A stretch of DNA of 64,000 nt, taken from positions 8,794,501 to 8,858,500 of the forward strand of contig NC_092561.1 of the NCBI RefSeq assembly GCF_037975245.1. Reading direction: 5' to 3'. A model generated the notes under the pieces. It had not been told where the DNA came from, searched no databases, and saw only the letters and a program-made list of their open reading frames with translations. Shown in pieces: positions 24,001-34,300 of this stretch. The position numbers and the translations under genes are program-made. The stretch comes from Apostichopus japonicus (taxonomy: Eukaryota > Echinodermata > Holothuroidea > Aspidochirotida > Stichopodidae). Each line of letters opens with the position of its first letter. Within the stretch, counting starts at the first letter, position 1.

Positions 24001-25299
24001 AGGGACGAGGCTTGCCAAACTATAAAAGGGTACATACAGCAGGGATGGCCTCAGAGTAAATCAGGAGTAGATGATAAAGTGAAGCCATACTACAGTGCAT
24101 GATGAATTGTCAGTGCATGACAATATCATATTCAGGGGTGAAAAAGTTGTAGTCCCTACAGGACTAACAAGTATCATAGTTAGCATGGCCCATGAGGGAC
24201 ACCAGGGTATGGTAAGGACAAAACAGAGAATAAGGAAGCTATATTGGTGGCCAGGCATGGACAACCAGGTTACCACAAGGGTAAAGCATTGTGCAACATG
24301 CAACTTGGCTGATAAGTCGGTGAGCACAAGAGTAGCTCCAATGCAGCCAGTACCATTACCAGAAGGTAGTTGGGACAAACTGGGATTGGACATTGTGGGT
24401 CCCGATGAGACTGCACCATTAGGATGCAGATTTGCAATTACCCTGATAGACTACAAGTCTAAGTGGCCAGAGGTTGCATTTACGGATACTGTCACATCAA
24501 GCACGGTGATAGAGTTTTTATTAACTGTGTTCAGTAGGGAAGGCTACCCTAAAGAGATTGTGACGGACCATGGTGTACAATTTACTTCTCATGAATTTAA
24601 AGAATTCTTGCGTTCGAGAAACATAGTACATAGAATGTCCGCTATCTACCACCCTCAAGGGAATAGTACAGTAGAGCGATTCAATAGGGTGTTCAAGGGT
24701 TACGTACAAACAGCTAGGCTAGAGAACACCAATAGGAAAAGGGCAGTGCGAGAATTTCTGTGTATTTACAGGAGTACCCCTCATGCTACAACGGGGGAAT
24801 CCCCAAAGATGGCATTGCATGGTCGTCATCTGCGAACCAAATTAGATATACTGTAGTGGGAGCAACCCCTGTACCTACACAGACTGACCCAGATAGAGTT
24901 AGAGAGTGTGTAGAGCATGCGCAGACTAAGAGCAAGCAATATTTTGACAAGAGAAAGAGGGTTAAGCACAGAGTATTTAAGGTGCATGACTGGGTACGTG
25001 TCCACTTACCAGGACATATTCCAAAGGGCAAAAGCAGTTATTCTGATCCTTTACAAATAACCAAGAAAGTTGGTCAAAGCACCTACATTCTGTCTGATGG
25101 CAAGACCTGGAATGTAGAGCGATTGGTTCCCTACATGGGAGGTTGGGCCCCAAACCAGGGCAGGAATGAAGAGTGGCTCTTGCCTGTGGCTGGTCAAGTA
25201 GAACCATGTGAGAGGCCCAGAGGACGGGAAGCAATTAGGGAACGGCCCATTAGGAACCGTAGACCACCCACTTGGGTGAGGGATTATGTCATGGACTAA
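21002..25299 (+). pseudogene. gag-pol of the gypsy element, frame broken three times
   Basis: Gag (from ATG 21002) has two zinc knuckles at residues 241-280: the first CX2CX4HX6C (unusual), the second the canonical CX2CX4HX4C. Protease DTG is at residue 349 (VDTGSD). RT has FIDDIIVYG at residues ~695-703. Breaks: near 23260 (one base lost, stop at 23270-23272), near 24092 (a shift at the RNase H-integrase linker, stop at 24100-24102) and near 24852 (one base lost, stop at 24854-24856). RNase H TTDASGYG starts at about 23518. Integrase has HEGHQG..CATC zinc residues (24191-24304) and catalytic Asp 24389, Asp 24566, Glu 24674. Every domain is recognisable and otherwise open, so the copy is young but not able to make Pol as read. 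Confidence 0.95.
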
Positions 25300-25466
25300 T
25301 TTAATGTTTAAAGTAGTCAAGAGATTTGATCAGTTTGAAGTTTAATATGTTTATTATTCAAGTTTATTAAAGTTGTTGATTTATGCATGTGGTATTCTTT
25401 TACAAACATGAATTCTGAAGAAAACAAAATCCTATGACCCTACTGCAGGGGTTACACTTCAGTTAT

Positions 25467-25479
25467 AAGGAGGGGGAAA
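25467..25479 (+). other. Polypurine tract of the gypsy element
   Basis: AAGGAGGGGGAAA, immediately before the 3' LTR; the plus-strand primer in reverse transcription. Confidence 0.85.
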
Positions 25480-25651
25480 TGTTGTGTTCAGTTATTGTAA
25501 TGACATTCTTTATGTATTTATGATATGTATTCTTGAAGTACGCCCTCTCCAAGATGGCAGTGCTACGCACTTACGAGTAAGAAATAAACAGGCAATCAAT
25601 CTTCATGAATCAAGAACATCGTGTCTTTTTTTATAACAACTAAACACTATA
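25480..25651 (+). repeat. 3' LTR of the gypsy element
   Basis: 172 bp, preceded by the purine tract and followed by the ATCTG duplication. Confidence 0.95.
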
Positions 25652-25878
25652 ATCTGCCATTAGTGAAAGGGTTAAAGTTCAATCTCCCACAAACAAGCTC
25701 ACAAAATTTCCAATGGCAACAAACAAAAACACTTTCTCTTTTCTTTCTTTAAACACCATCTGGCAGCTCCACAATCACAAACACATGTTTGTATTACATT
25801 CAGACCGAGGACCCCATTGTATTTTCCATTGTTCAAATCCACGTACCCCAACCCTACCCCAACCCTAACAATACTCCC
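25652..25878. repeat. Dispersed repeat F, right part
   Basis: ATCTGCCATTAGTGAAAGGG to CCAACCCTAACAATAC; matches 41199-41445. Followed directly by segment E, copy 2. Confidence 0.8.
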
Positions 25879-26333
25879 CTTGCGTACGCCATTGACACTC
25901 TTAATCAAGCAAAGTTACATGTATACCTACCCGTAGGCCTACTCATCCTCTTGGTCTTGTACTCGGGACGTTTTGGAATATTGTTTAGATACTAGTGCAA
26001 ACTTAACTACACGGTTTCTTAATTATAGTCATGTACTCAAACTTGTACTCATTCCAAGGTACTTCGACTTCCTGTACGCACTCATATACTCCTCTAGTTA
26101 TGCCATAGACAATCAATGAGGTATATTTCATAGAACTGAATGTTAATAAAGAAATTCTTCACTGGTGATCCCGAATGCTATCTCATTTCTAAGCGACGGC
26201 AAAGCAAACAACATAATTTAAGGTCACGTGATATATATACGGTGTCTATCATTGTACAGCGTTGGGGGTGGGGGAGGGGGTGGGGGAGAGAACTGTTGAC
26301 GGATGATCACAGGTCTTGATCTTTGGGTCGATG
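25879..26333. repeat. Duplicated segment E, copy 2
   Basis: Direct repeat of 17068-17424, differing by an extra ~90 bp (around 25980-26065) and few substitutions elsewhere. Confidence 0.9.
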
Positions 26334-28630
26334 AAAAATTACACAATTCTTCTTTTGATATTAATTTTTTTTAATTATTTTCTTTTTCTTTTTCTTGACA
26401 CTGAACAATTCTTGGAAACTATTAATGTTTTCCTACATGAACATTTAATATCACAAAGCATGATTCCAGGCAGCACTTATACAGTAGCAATGCAAGTTGG
26501 ACAGTTTAACACTACAACAATACTATCTATTTTCTATGAAGTAAGATTAAACATACAGACCAGGACTGAACGTTGTCTGAGGAACCAACAGTTTTCTTTC
26601 TATGAATGATTATCAATGATTTCATATACAACAGTGCTTATTTTGGTATTTTGTACTTGCGCTTTGCAGTATGCACTTCATATGTCGTAACCGTGCTCAT
26701 GCATATTCAACACTTACAGCAGGAATAACGTACAATACTGCTACACATGTAATTATCACATGGTTAGATAATCCCAGATCAGGATTATCCGGTGAGGACA
26801 ATCCAGATTTTGCCGACTAAATAATCGCTGACGAAATTTTGAAAACAAATTCCTGAAGCATCATGGAGGTGGGAGGGAGAATCATTGCCTCCCCCACCCA
26901 CCCCCCCCCCTCTCTTTTTAACACTCACCACTGACCTTGAAGAATTTCCTTGAAATTCAAATTCACTATGAAAAAGATAATGTAAGCTTTTAAGCATACC
27001 GAAGCCCCGTTGCTAGCTAGCACGAAACATTTCTGATTTTGTTATGTACGCTGGGAAGGAAGACAGACAAATATACACATATAAAGGCACACTATGCAAC
27101 TATGACATCATCACACCTGTTTGCTTCAAGTTCACTAATTGTACAACCTGCGACAATTTCAAGCTATGGATATCTCTTGAACGTTATTTAGGAATTGGAT
27201 GCGAGATTTCAACAGGATGCTGAAAAATTATTCCTCCTTCAAACGATCACAAACACAATTTCCCCTGGACTATACTTTTAACTTTACTACACTTCGACAT
27301 ATTTATTTCTCATATTTATATATATCTTGCTTCGAGATTGAAGAAAACCTTTGATTCTGCTACATCAACACTACATTATCATATTGATGGAATTTGTCTT
27401 TGTCAATATTCAAATTTTTTCTTTCTTTTTTTTTAAAAGAGAGAAAAAGTGTCAAATTTTCAGTTTGTGAATTATTCTGCTTTGTGTTTGATTGAAGGAT
27501 GACTTTATAGCCAGAATTTTAGTTTTAAGATGTCTTTGTCCAAGTAAAAACATATTTTTTATTGAGTACCAGCAATGTTTTCCATAGCTAATCTGATTTT
27601 CAAGATATTCAATTTTATAACATGCTAAAAATTCACTGGAATGCTCCTACTGAACGGCTTAATTCGGCACCATCTGTCCTTGACCAATTTGTGATGCATT
27701 GCAAAACAGGACCGTTTGAAGCCATAAATTTCTTACTTCCTCCCATTGAATTTTGTTGTTGCATATGTCAAAGTGACCTCACTGTATTTTAATTGACCCC
27801 CCCTCACCTCACCCCCCACCCTCTCCTTCCACCCCATTATTCAGAGCCCTTGGGACAGGCTCGATTGCCCGACCAGTCAATCCAAATCTGCCCAAAATAA
27901 ATCACCACCATTGGAAAGTATATTAAGGCCACCTGGAGTATTCCATCTGTCTTGAACGTTTTTGAGTGAATGCGGCTTCAAAAACCCATAAACATTTAAT
28001 ATATATATGATGATGCAAGATAAACCATAGTTGAAATAAACCATACCATAAAACCATAAAAAGTTGGATTAAAACATCATGATTAAACGACAAAATAACA
28101 ATATTTTTTCATTTTTCTTTTGATAGATCAATTTGGAAATGTGCTATACAACACGCAAACGCTATTTATAAATATCTTTGTGAGACTTTACCCATCCTTT
28201 TAAATCCATTTAATAATAAAACACCTCTCCTCTGCAGGCTCCATAAATGTTCTTTTACAACAATTAAACAAACAAACAAAATAACAAAAAAATAACAAAA
28301 GACAAAACAAAATGTTTGTACATCTACAATTCACCCCACCCCATTCCCCCTGATATCTCCCTCCTCTTTAATATTTAGGCAAAGCTTAGTAATATTTAGA
28401 AGATAAGTTGAGCGACAGAACAGTTCGCTTCGGAAGAGTAAAGGCATGCATTATGGGGCTTGCTCTGGATAATATGTGTTGCTTGCAAACAATGCTACCC
28501 CCTCAAAAACCTCTCTACATAACCTCTACACGACCTCTCTAAATAACCTCTACACAACCTCTCTACATAAACATAGAAAAAAAGTAAGTGTACAATTTGG
28601 CAAGATTTGATTCAAGATGAATTAGGAAAA
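26334..28630. other. No gene seen
   Basis: AT-rich. C-runs at about 26900 and 27800 and short CTCTACACAACCT repeats at 28510-28570. No supported frame. Confidence 0.6.
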
Positions 28631-29297
28631 CTTTTGACAGTCCCTATAATATAACAAATAGATTAACACATGTAGAGGCAGTGCAGGAAGTCTTTTGACA
28701 GTCCCTATCATATAACAAATAGATTTGCACATGTAGAGGCAGTGCAGGTAGTCTTTTGACAGTCCCTATCATATAACAAATAGATTTTCACATGTAGAGG
28801 CAGTGCAGGTAGTCTTTTGACAGTCCCTATCATATAACAAATAGATTTTCACATGTAGAGGCAGTGCAGGAAGTCTTTTGACAGTCCCTATCATATAACA
28901 AATAGATTTGCACATGTAGAGGCAGTGCAGGTAGTCTTTTGACAGTCCCTATCATATAACAAATAGATTTTCACATGTAGAGGCAGTGCAGGTAGTCTTT
29001 TGACAGTCCCTATCATATAACAAATAGATTTTCACATGTAGAGGCAGTGCAGGTAGTCTTTTGACAGTCCCTATCATATAACAAATAGATTAACACATGT
29101 AGAGGCAGTGCAGGAAGTCTTTTGACAGTCCCTATCATATAACAAATAGATTTGCACATGTAGAGGCAGTGCAGGTAGTCTTTTGACAGTCCCTATCATA
29201 TAACAAATAGATTTACACATGTAGAGGCAGTGCAGGAAGTCTTTTGACAGGCCCTATAATATAACATATAGATTTACACATGGAGAAACAGTGCAAG
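28631..29297. repeat. 61-bp minisatellite, 11 units
   Basis: Unit CTTTTGACAGTCCCTATCAT, then ATAACAAATAGATTNNCACA and TGTAGAGGCAGTGCAGGWAG. Units are almost identical except at a two- to three-base site (TAAC, TTGC, TTTC, TTAC) and A/T in AGGWAGT. The first and last units are the most diverged. Confidence 0.98.
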
Positions 29298-30099
29298 AAA
29301 ATAATTCCCTTTTCTACACATTCATACATCACTTTAGAATCAGTTGCGATCATGAGCGCCATGGGTATAACAGACACCTCTACCCCCCTATCCCCCCACC
29401 CCCACTCCCAAACCCAGCTTCCTGCATGTAAGTGTAACAGATTATAACTATATCCACCGGAGGTAAAAACTGTGTGCAAACTTTTTGATGCATGAATAAC
29501 GTTTTCTCACCGAGACAAATCGGCCAACAAGGTTTCCAATGCCTAAGTTGCCAGTTTGCCTGATGCCCATGCAAAGCTAAAGACAAAATAAATCCAGCAA
29601 AAAAGTTAACAAGATGGCATAGTTATACATACTTCTGTAGGACAGTCAGCAGATTTTTGACACCTGAGTAAACCTTTTCGCTTTGTTCCTCCTCACCAAA
29701 CCAACGTGGTTCCTGTGACCCGGTTTCGCCTCTTACGCATGCAGAGCTTAAGACACAGAAGGAGTGACAAGATTTAGATAATTCATTCCACTTTGTAGTA
29801 CCACCCTATTAAGCAGACCTTTATTTCAACAACAACAAAAAATCTTCCTTTAATGCCTTTATGGCCAGCTTTGACTATGACTGACCACAAGATAGTAAAT
29901 GCATTGATTGAAAGAGTTAGCAGGACTGAGAAGAGGGTGGAGGTGAGGATGGGGCTACGCCCACCGGACCCGAGATAAATTCGAGTGCCCAGGGGACATC
30001 TGGGAGGAAGAAAAGTGTATTCTCTCCATCCCTTGTCTACTAATCCCCTTACATCTATCTCTTTGTGTTCACCACGCTCATTAACCTGTCTGTAATCTG

Positions 30100-30215
30100 T
30101 GTGTGTTTTTGTCCCTTCTGTAACTGTAACTTGTCATTTAGCCTCTGAAGAAGATCCTGCTAGGATCGAATCGCCAGGCCAACTTACTTTTACACATTCT
30201 CTTACACAGGCTCTC
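30100..30215 (+). repeat. Dispersed motif TTTGTCCC..GATCCTGCTAGGATCGAA, copy 1
   Basis: TTTTTGTCCCTTCTGTAACT, TTGTCATTTAGCCTCTGAAG, GATCCTgctAGGATC, GCCAGGCCAACTTACTTTTA. Partner at 58528-58620. Reads like the end of an unidentified retroelement; not classified. Confidence 0.6.
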
Positions 30216-30242
30216 TAGTGGATAAGCTGTTTGCTAACAGTT

Positions 30243-30253
30243 TTATTTTATTT
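30243..30253 (-). promoter_or_regulatory. Candidate polyadenylation signal for cry
   Basis: Two overlapping AATAAA hexamers read on the minus strand about 980 nt past the stop. They are the first I found downstream of the stop. They lie just beyond a dispersed repeat, so the real 3' end may be elsewhere. Confidence 0.25.
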
Positions 30254-31232
30254 TGTTCTCATGTTCAAAATATACTTATAGCAAAATGAATCATGGAAGA
30301 AAGGGGCCCGGGTGGACAGGGGCCAAACTTGGCATTAGATGCCTCTGAGTTCATCTGTCGTTCCTGTCCGTGACCTTTCTGTTACAGGTCAATCGGTAAC
30401 GCAGTCGCTGCAATGTTTATACCACTGCCATATTGCGAGTCAGAGAGGGTATCTATTTTCACCTTGAGGTTGTTTCTACTTTGGACAGAAACCATTCTAT
30501 GTAGGCTTTGGAAATGAAAACATGTTTTTTGGAATATGAACCTCCTGTCCCCAGGTCATCTGTTCACTGTTAACAACTGCGTATATCCTATAAGTTTTTA
30601 CCGTCGATTGCGCATGGTATGTCATACGTACAAATACTGTTGAACCTTGAAGGGGGACAAGGGGGTGTGGGGGGGGAGAAGAGGGAGGTAGGAAGGTAGG
30701 TGGAGGGGGAGACATGAGTTCTTCATTCGCACCTTAAAGTTAACCATGAAGTTGAGTTTATGCAACCCTATATTGCCAGCAAAATTGTCACGCCTTAAGT
30801 CAAGAATTTTGTTAACTTTTGTAAAAGTAGTCCATGACACCTTCTTTATCAGTTAGGCTAATGAATTGCTGCTGCTACAAAGTAGATTCCTAACTTCTTG
30901 TGGAACTTTTTTACCATTTCAGAAACCCCAATGTGGCAGATGGTCCATGGTTTTTCCCTGGTGCAATTCAAGTACAAAACTCAGGTAATTAGCACACAGG
31001 ATAAGTGATCTTCATCTGATATTCATCTAATCCATTTCTTTGATTCTCCTCAGCTGATCTCGTTAGAAGGTGTGGGTGCGATTGTTCAGCGGGTTTTGAT
31101 TTCCTCACGTACGAACGACACAGACCCTTTTTCCATTGATACCGTCGGTGCTAGCGTCGGTGCCAGTGTTGGTGCAGTGGTGCCACAATGGTGCAGCAAG
31201 ACAAATAGAGACACTGTGCCCCTTTGCAAAGT

Positions 31233-31360
31233 TTACTTGTGGTAATACATTTCAGCCTTCTTGCAGTTGTCGCTTGCCTCGCATTTAACGTCTGGTACCG
31301 GATCCAGCCAGGCAAATTCAGCGACCTCGTCTTCCTTGGATGGTCCGCAGTGAGAAGGAA
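31233..31360 (-). CDS. cry: Cryptochrome exon 12 (C-terminal tail and stop)
   Basis: 128 nt, residues 499-540, stop TAA at 31233-31235. Acceptor TCCTTCCCAG. Encodes [19 protein letters not shown], the same layout as the fly CRY tail (PxHCxPSxEEEVxxFFW), then a hydrophilic extension with two Cys and a final YYHK. This supports both the type I call and the completeness of the gene. Confidence 0.92.
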
Positions 31361-34300
31361 CTGGGAAGGACACAGGGGGGAAAAAAAGAGATGGATAAAA
31401 TAAACTGTAACGCAAATAACATTTGAAGGGAACACGAAAGAGATAAATAAATAATAAATATTTCAAGGAAACCAACAAGTGATAAATAAATAATCCGAAA
31501 CGCAAATAATATTTTTGAATTAAGATTTTTGAAAAAGAAAGAGAAATAAAACTGTAAGTAATGCAAATACTATTTCCAGGAGACCAGAAAGAGCTAAATA
31601 AATTATCCGAAACCCAACATAATATTTGGAGGAAAAAAAAAAAGGTAAATAAATAAATAACTAATCCGAAATGCAATATAAAATTGCAGCTTCTGCATAA
31701 TGTTATATTTACTGTTTTGGTCTTGGGATGGCAAGATTCAGTACTGTGCCTCTCCAACCCACCCCCCCCCCCACCTCCCTTCTCCAGCATTAATGGAGTC
31801 CTATGGAATAAACATGTACACCTACCATTGTTCAAAAAGTTTGCGATGATTTCATTCATGCTGGCTTTGTTCCGACTGGAGACCTGTTTATGATTGACGA
31901 TGGGTTCGGGATAATCTCTCCCTACGATGCAGTCTGCCTCTTTCTGCACCTCTGGTGGGGCGGTCCACGGATTGAACAGGTACTTCAGGGGCATCTTTGC
32001 AAGAGCTGGAATATACTTCCTGAAGATGACGTCAAAAAGTTTGGAAAAAAAATGAAATCCATCTGCGATGGTCACCATCTGCTATCCGTCGATACGACGG
32101 GACAACCGAGGATCCAAGAGATTTGCCAACAATTTCTGACTTCACTTTTGCATGCAATTGCATTCAGTACAAAACCGAATGTTTAGAACCATTACAATTG
32201 CATCACAAAAACTTTGGAGACAGTGTCTTCCTTACTCTAAATCCGAGTCTAACGAGCCACACATTGTTATCGGATTTTGCTATCGAAGAGTACCCAACAT
32301 TTACCGAAATTCGACACACACAAAAATTCTGGTTTTAAGTCAAAAAGTATTCTCAAGAAATTCTAATAAGTTGTAGTTTATCACAACGTGTTGACGCTCA
32401 AATTTAGTCTTTTGGATGATTGCAAAGAAGGATCAATGATTGCTCTCGTGCGAGAAGCAAAAGAAAAACTTTCCAGATTGTGGAATGCTCATGTGAACTC
32501 GACATAACCACGATATGAGAATCGAAAGATGTCATTTTGATGAGAACTTCTCCAATGGGGTTTTAGTTTTTTTTTTATCTGTACCAGTCGTAATGCCAGA
32601 AATGTTCAATGCATTTGGGGGACATTTAACGACCAATCGCAAGGAAGCATCCCTTCTGGCTGAATCATTTCAAACAAGCATACACGGCAGAATGACTTAA
32701 CCGAACATGAAAATATTCCGTGTTTCAATGGTGGAAATTTTGCCAGAGTTAGTAAAAAATGGAAAACAACTTCAGTTGAGACGTCATATAATATTACTAT
32801 GTGATCCATTTTTTGTTAGACCACCAAAATATGCAAAAATGCTTTGGTATTTCTTGTTTTGTCTTTTGGAACACAAAGGAGCAATTGGTAGAAAACAACT
32901 GAAAGAAATCAGTGTTGTTTGGTTGCATAATATCTTAAAACTAAACTCAGAGAAGTTGACGTTTCATCGCGAACTGGCATTGAAGGCCTTAATTGACCAT
33001 GCTATAGAGGTTGAAATACAAGGCAACCCACTTTACATAGTGACATTTTTAATGCTTGAAATATAAACACAAAACCCAGTTTACATAGTGATCTTGTAAG
33101 GCTTCAAATACAACAGCAGAACCAACCTAACGTACAACCGTGTAACTCCTTAAAGTCTTGAAAGATACACAAGTAACCTACTTAACATTACAACAGCTTG
33201 ACTCTTAAAAATCAACCCCCGAGTGTTAACTTGTACAAATAGTGACAGCTTTAAGGTTTGACAGAGAAACCAAGTATAATTCTATTTAAATTGTGATCAT
33301 TTTAAGGCTGGAAAGACAACCAAGTATTGATTTGTGACAGCTTAGGGCTTAAAATAGAACCAAGTATAATACTCTTTATATAGTAATCCTGTTAGGCTTG
33401 AAAGAAAACCAAGTATTATATCTATTTATATAGTGACCAGTTGAGGCTTGAACGATAAACATGTATTGACCTAATTCACAATGTGACAGCTTAAGGCTTG
33501 AAATACAACAAAGTATGAATATATTTATATAATGATCCTTAAGGCTTGATAGACAACCAAGTAGTAACCTACTTTACTTTGTGACAGCTTAAGGCTTGAA
33601 ATACAACCAAGTATTATACTCTTTATATAGTAATCTTGTTAGGCTTGAAAGAAAACCAAGTATAATTTTTATTTATAAAGTGACCTTTTGAGGCTTGAAC
33701 GATAACCATATAACAACCTACTGCACATTGTGACAGCTTTAGGCACGAAATACAACCAAGTATGATTATATTTATAGAGTGATCCTACAAGGCTTGATAG
33801 ACAACCAAGTAGTAACCTACTTTACTTTGTGACAGCTTAGGCTTGAAATACAACCAAGTATGATTATATTTATATAGTGATCCTTTAAGGGTTGATAGAC
33901 AACCAAGTAGTAACCTCCTTTACTTTGTGACAGCTTAAGGCTTGAAATACAACCAAGTATTATACTATATAGTAATCCTATTAGGCTTGAAAGAAAACCA
34001 AATATAATTTCTATTTATAAAGTGACCTATTGATGCTTGAACGATAAGCATGTATTGACCTACTTCACATTGTGACAGCTTAAAGCTTGAAATACAACCA
34101 AGTATTGTTAACCTACTTTACAAAGTGTCCCTGTGGATCCATTCTCCTCCCGTAATTTACTGGGCAGAAACAGGACGGACACTGAAGAAACTTTTCAAAG
34201 GCGGAGCTCGACACCCACATCCAGTTACCGGAACAAACGCTATAATCAGCGTCTAAGAGGTACTTGTAGAAGACCTGTTATGGTTGGCGGGAAAAATAAA

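Larger units (their letters stand above)
20782..25651 (+). mobile_element. Ty3/gypsy LTR retrotransposon, 4870 bp
   Basis: Complete structure: 172-bp LTRs (20782-20953 and 25480-25651) that I read as identical, 5-bp duplication ATCTG (20777-20781 and 25652-25656), a primer-binding-like TTTGGCGACGAGG directly after the left LTR, one gag-pol frame, and purine tract AAGGAGGGGGAAA directly before the right LTR. Domain order gag, protease, RT, RNase H, integrase is that of Ty3/gypsy. The layout and the motif style suggest the Mag/SURL (C-clade) lineage; that is inference. Insertion is recent by LTR identity, yet the coding frame is broken three times. Confidence 0.97.
29298..31232. other. Downstream of cry; 3' UTR and intergenic
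   Basis: Probable cry 3' UTR next to 31233, with a GGTGC/GGTGCTAGCGTC mini-repeat at 31141-31195. A dispersed motif lies at 30100-30215 and a GGGAGG-rich patch at 30655-30715. No other gene seen. Confidence 0.6.

Noticed and set aside
23255-24856. Programmed frameshifting in the gypsy pol
   Set aside because: Gag and pol are already fused in one frame. Three shifts inside pol domains, without slippery heptamers that I can see, fit mutation or assembly error.
28631-29297. CRISPR-like array
   Set aside because: Eukaryotic minisatellite: no distinct spacers, and the unit is repeated as a whole.
31233-32078. 281-codon frame read as one exon
   Set aside because: Only 31826-32019 and 31233-31360 match cryptochrome. 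Between them lies AT-rich repeat with clean GT and AG ends in matching phase, so it is two exons and an intron.
32707-33066. 119-codon plus-strand frame in cry intron 10
   Set aside because: Its last part is already the minisatellite sequence. No recognisable domain, and codon composition follows local AT content.
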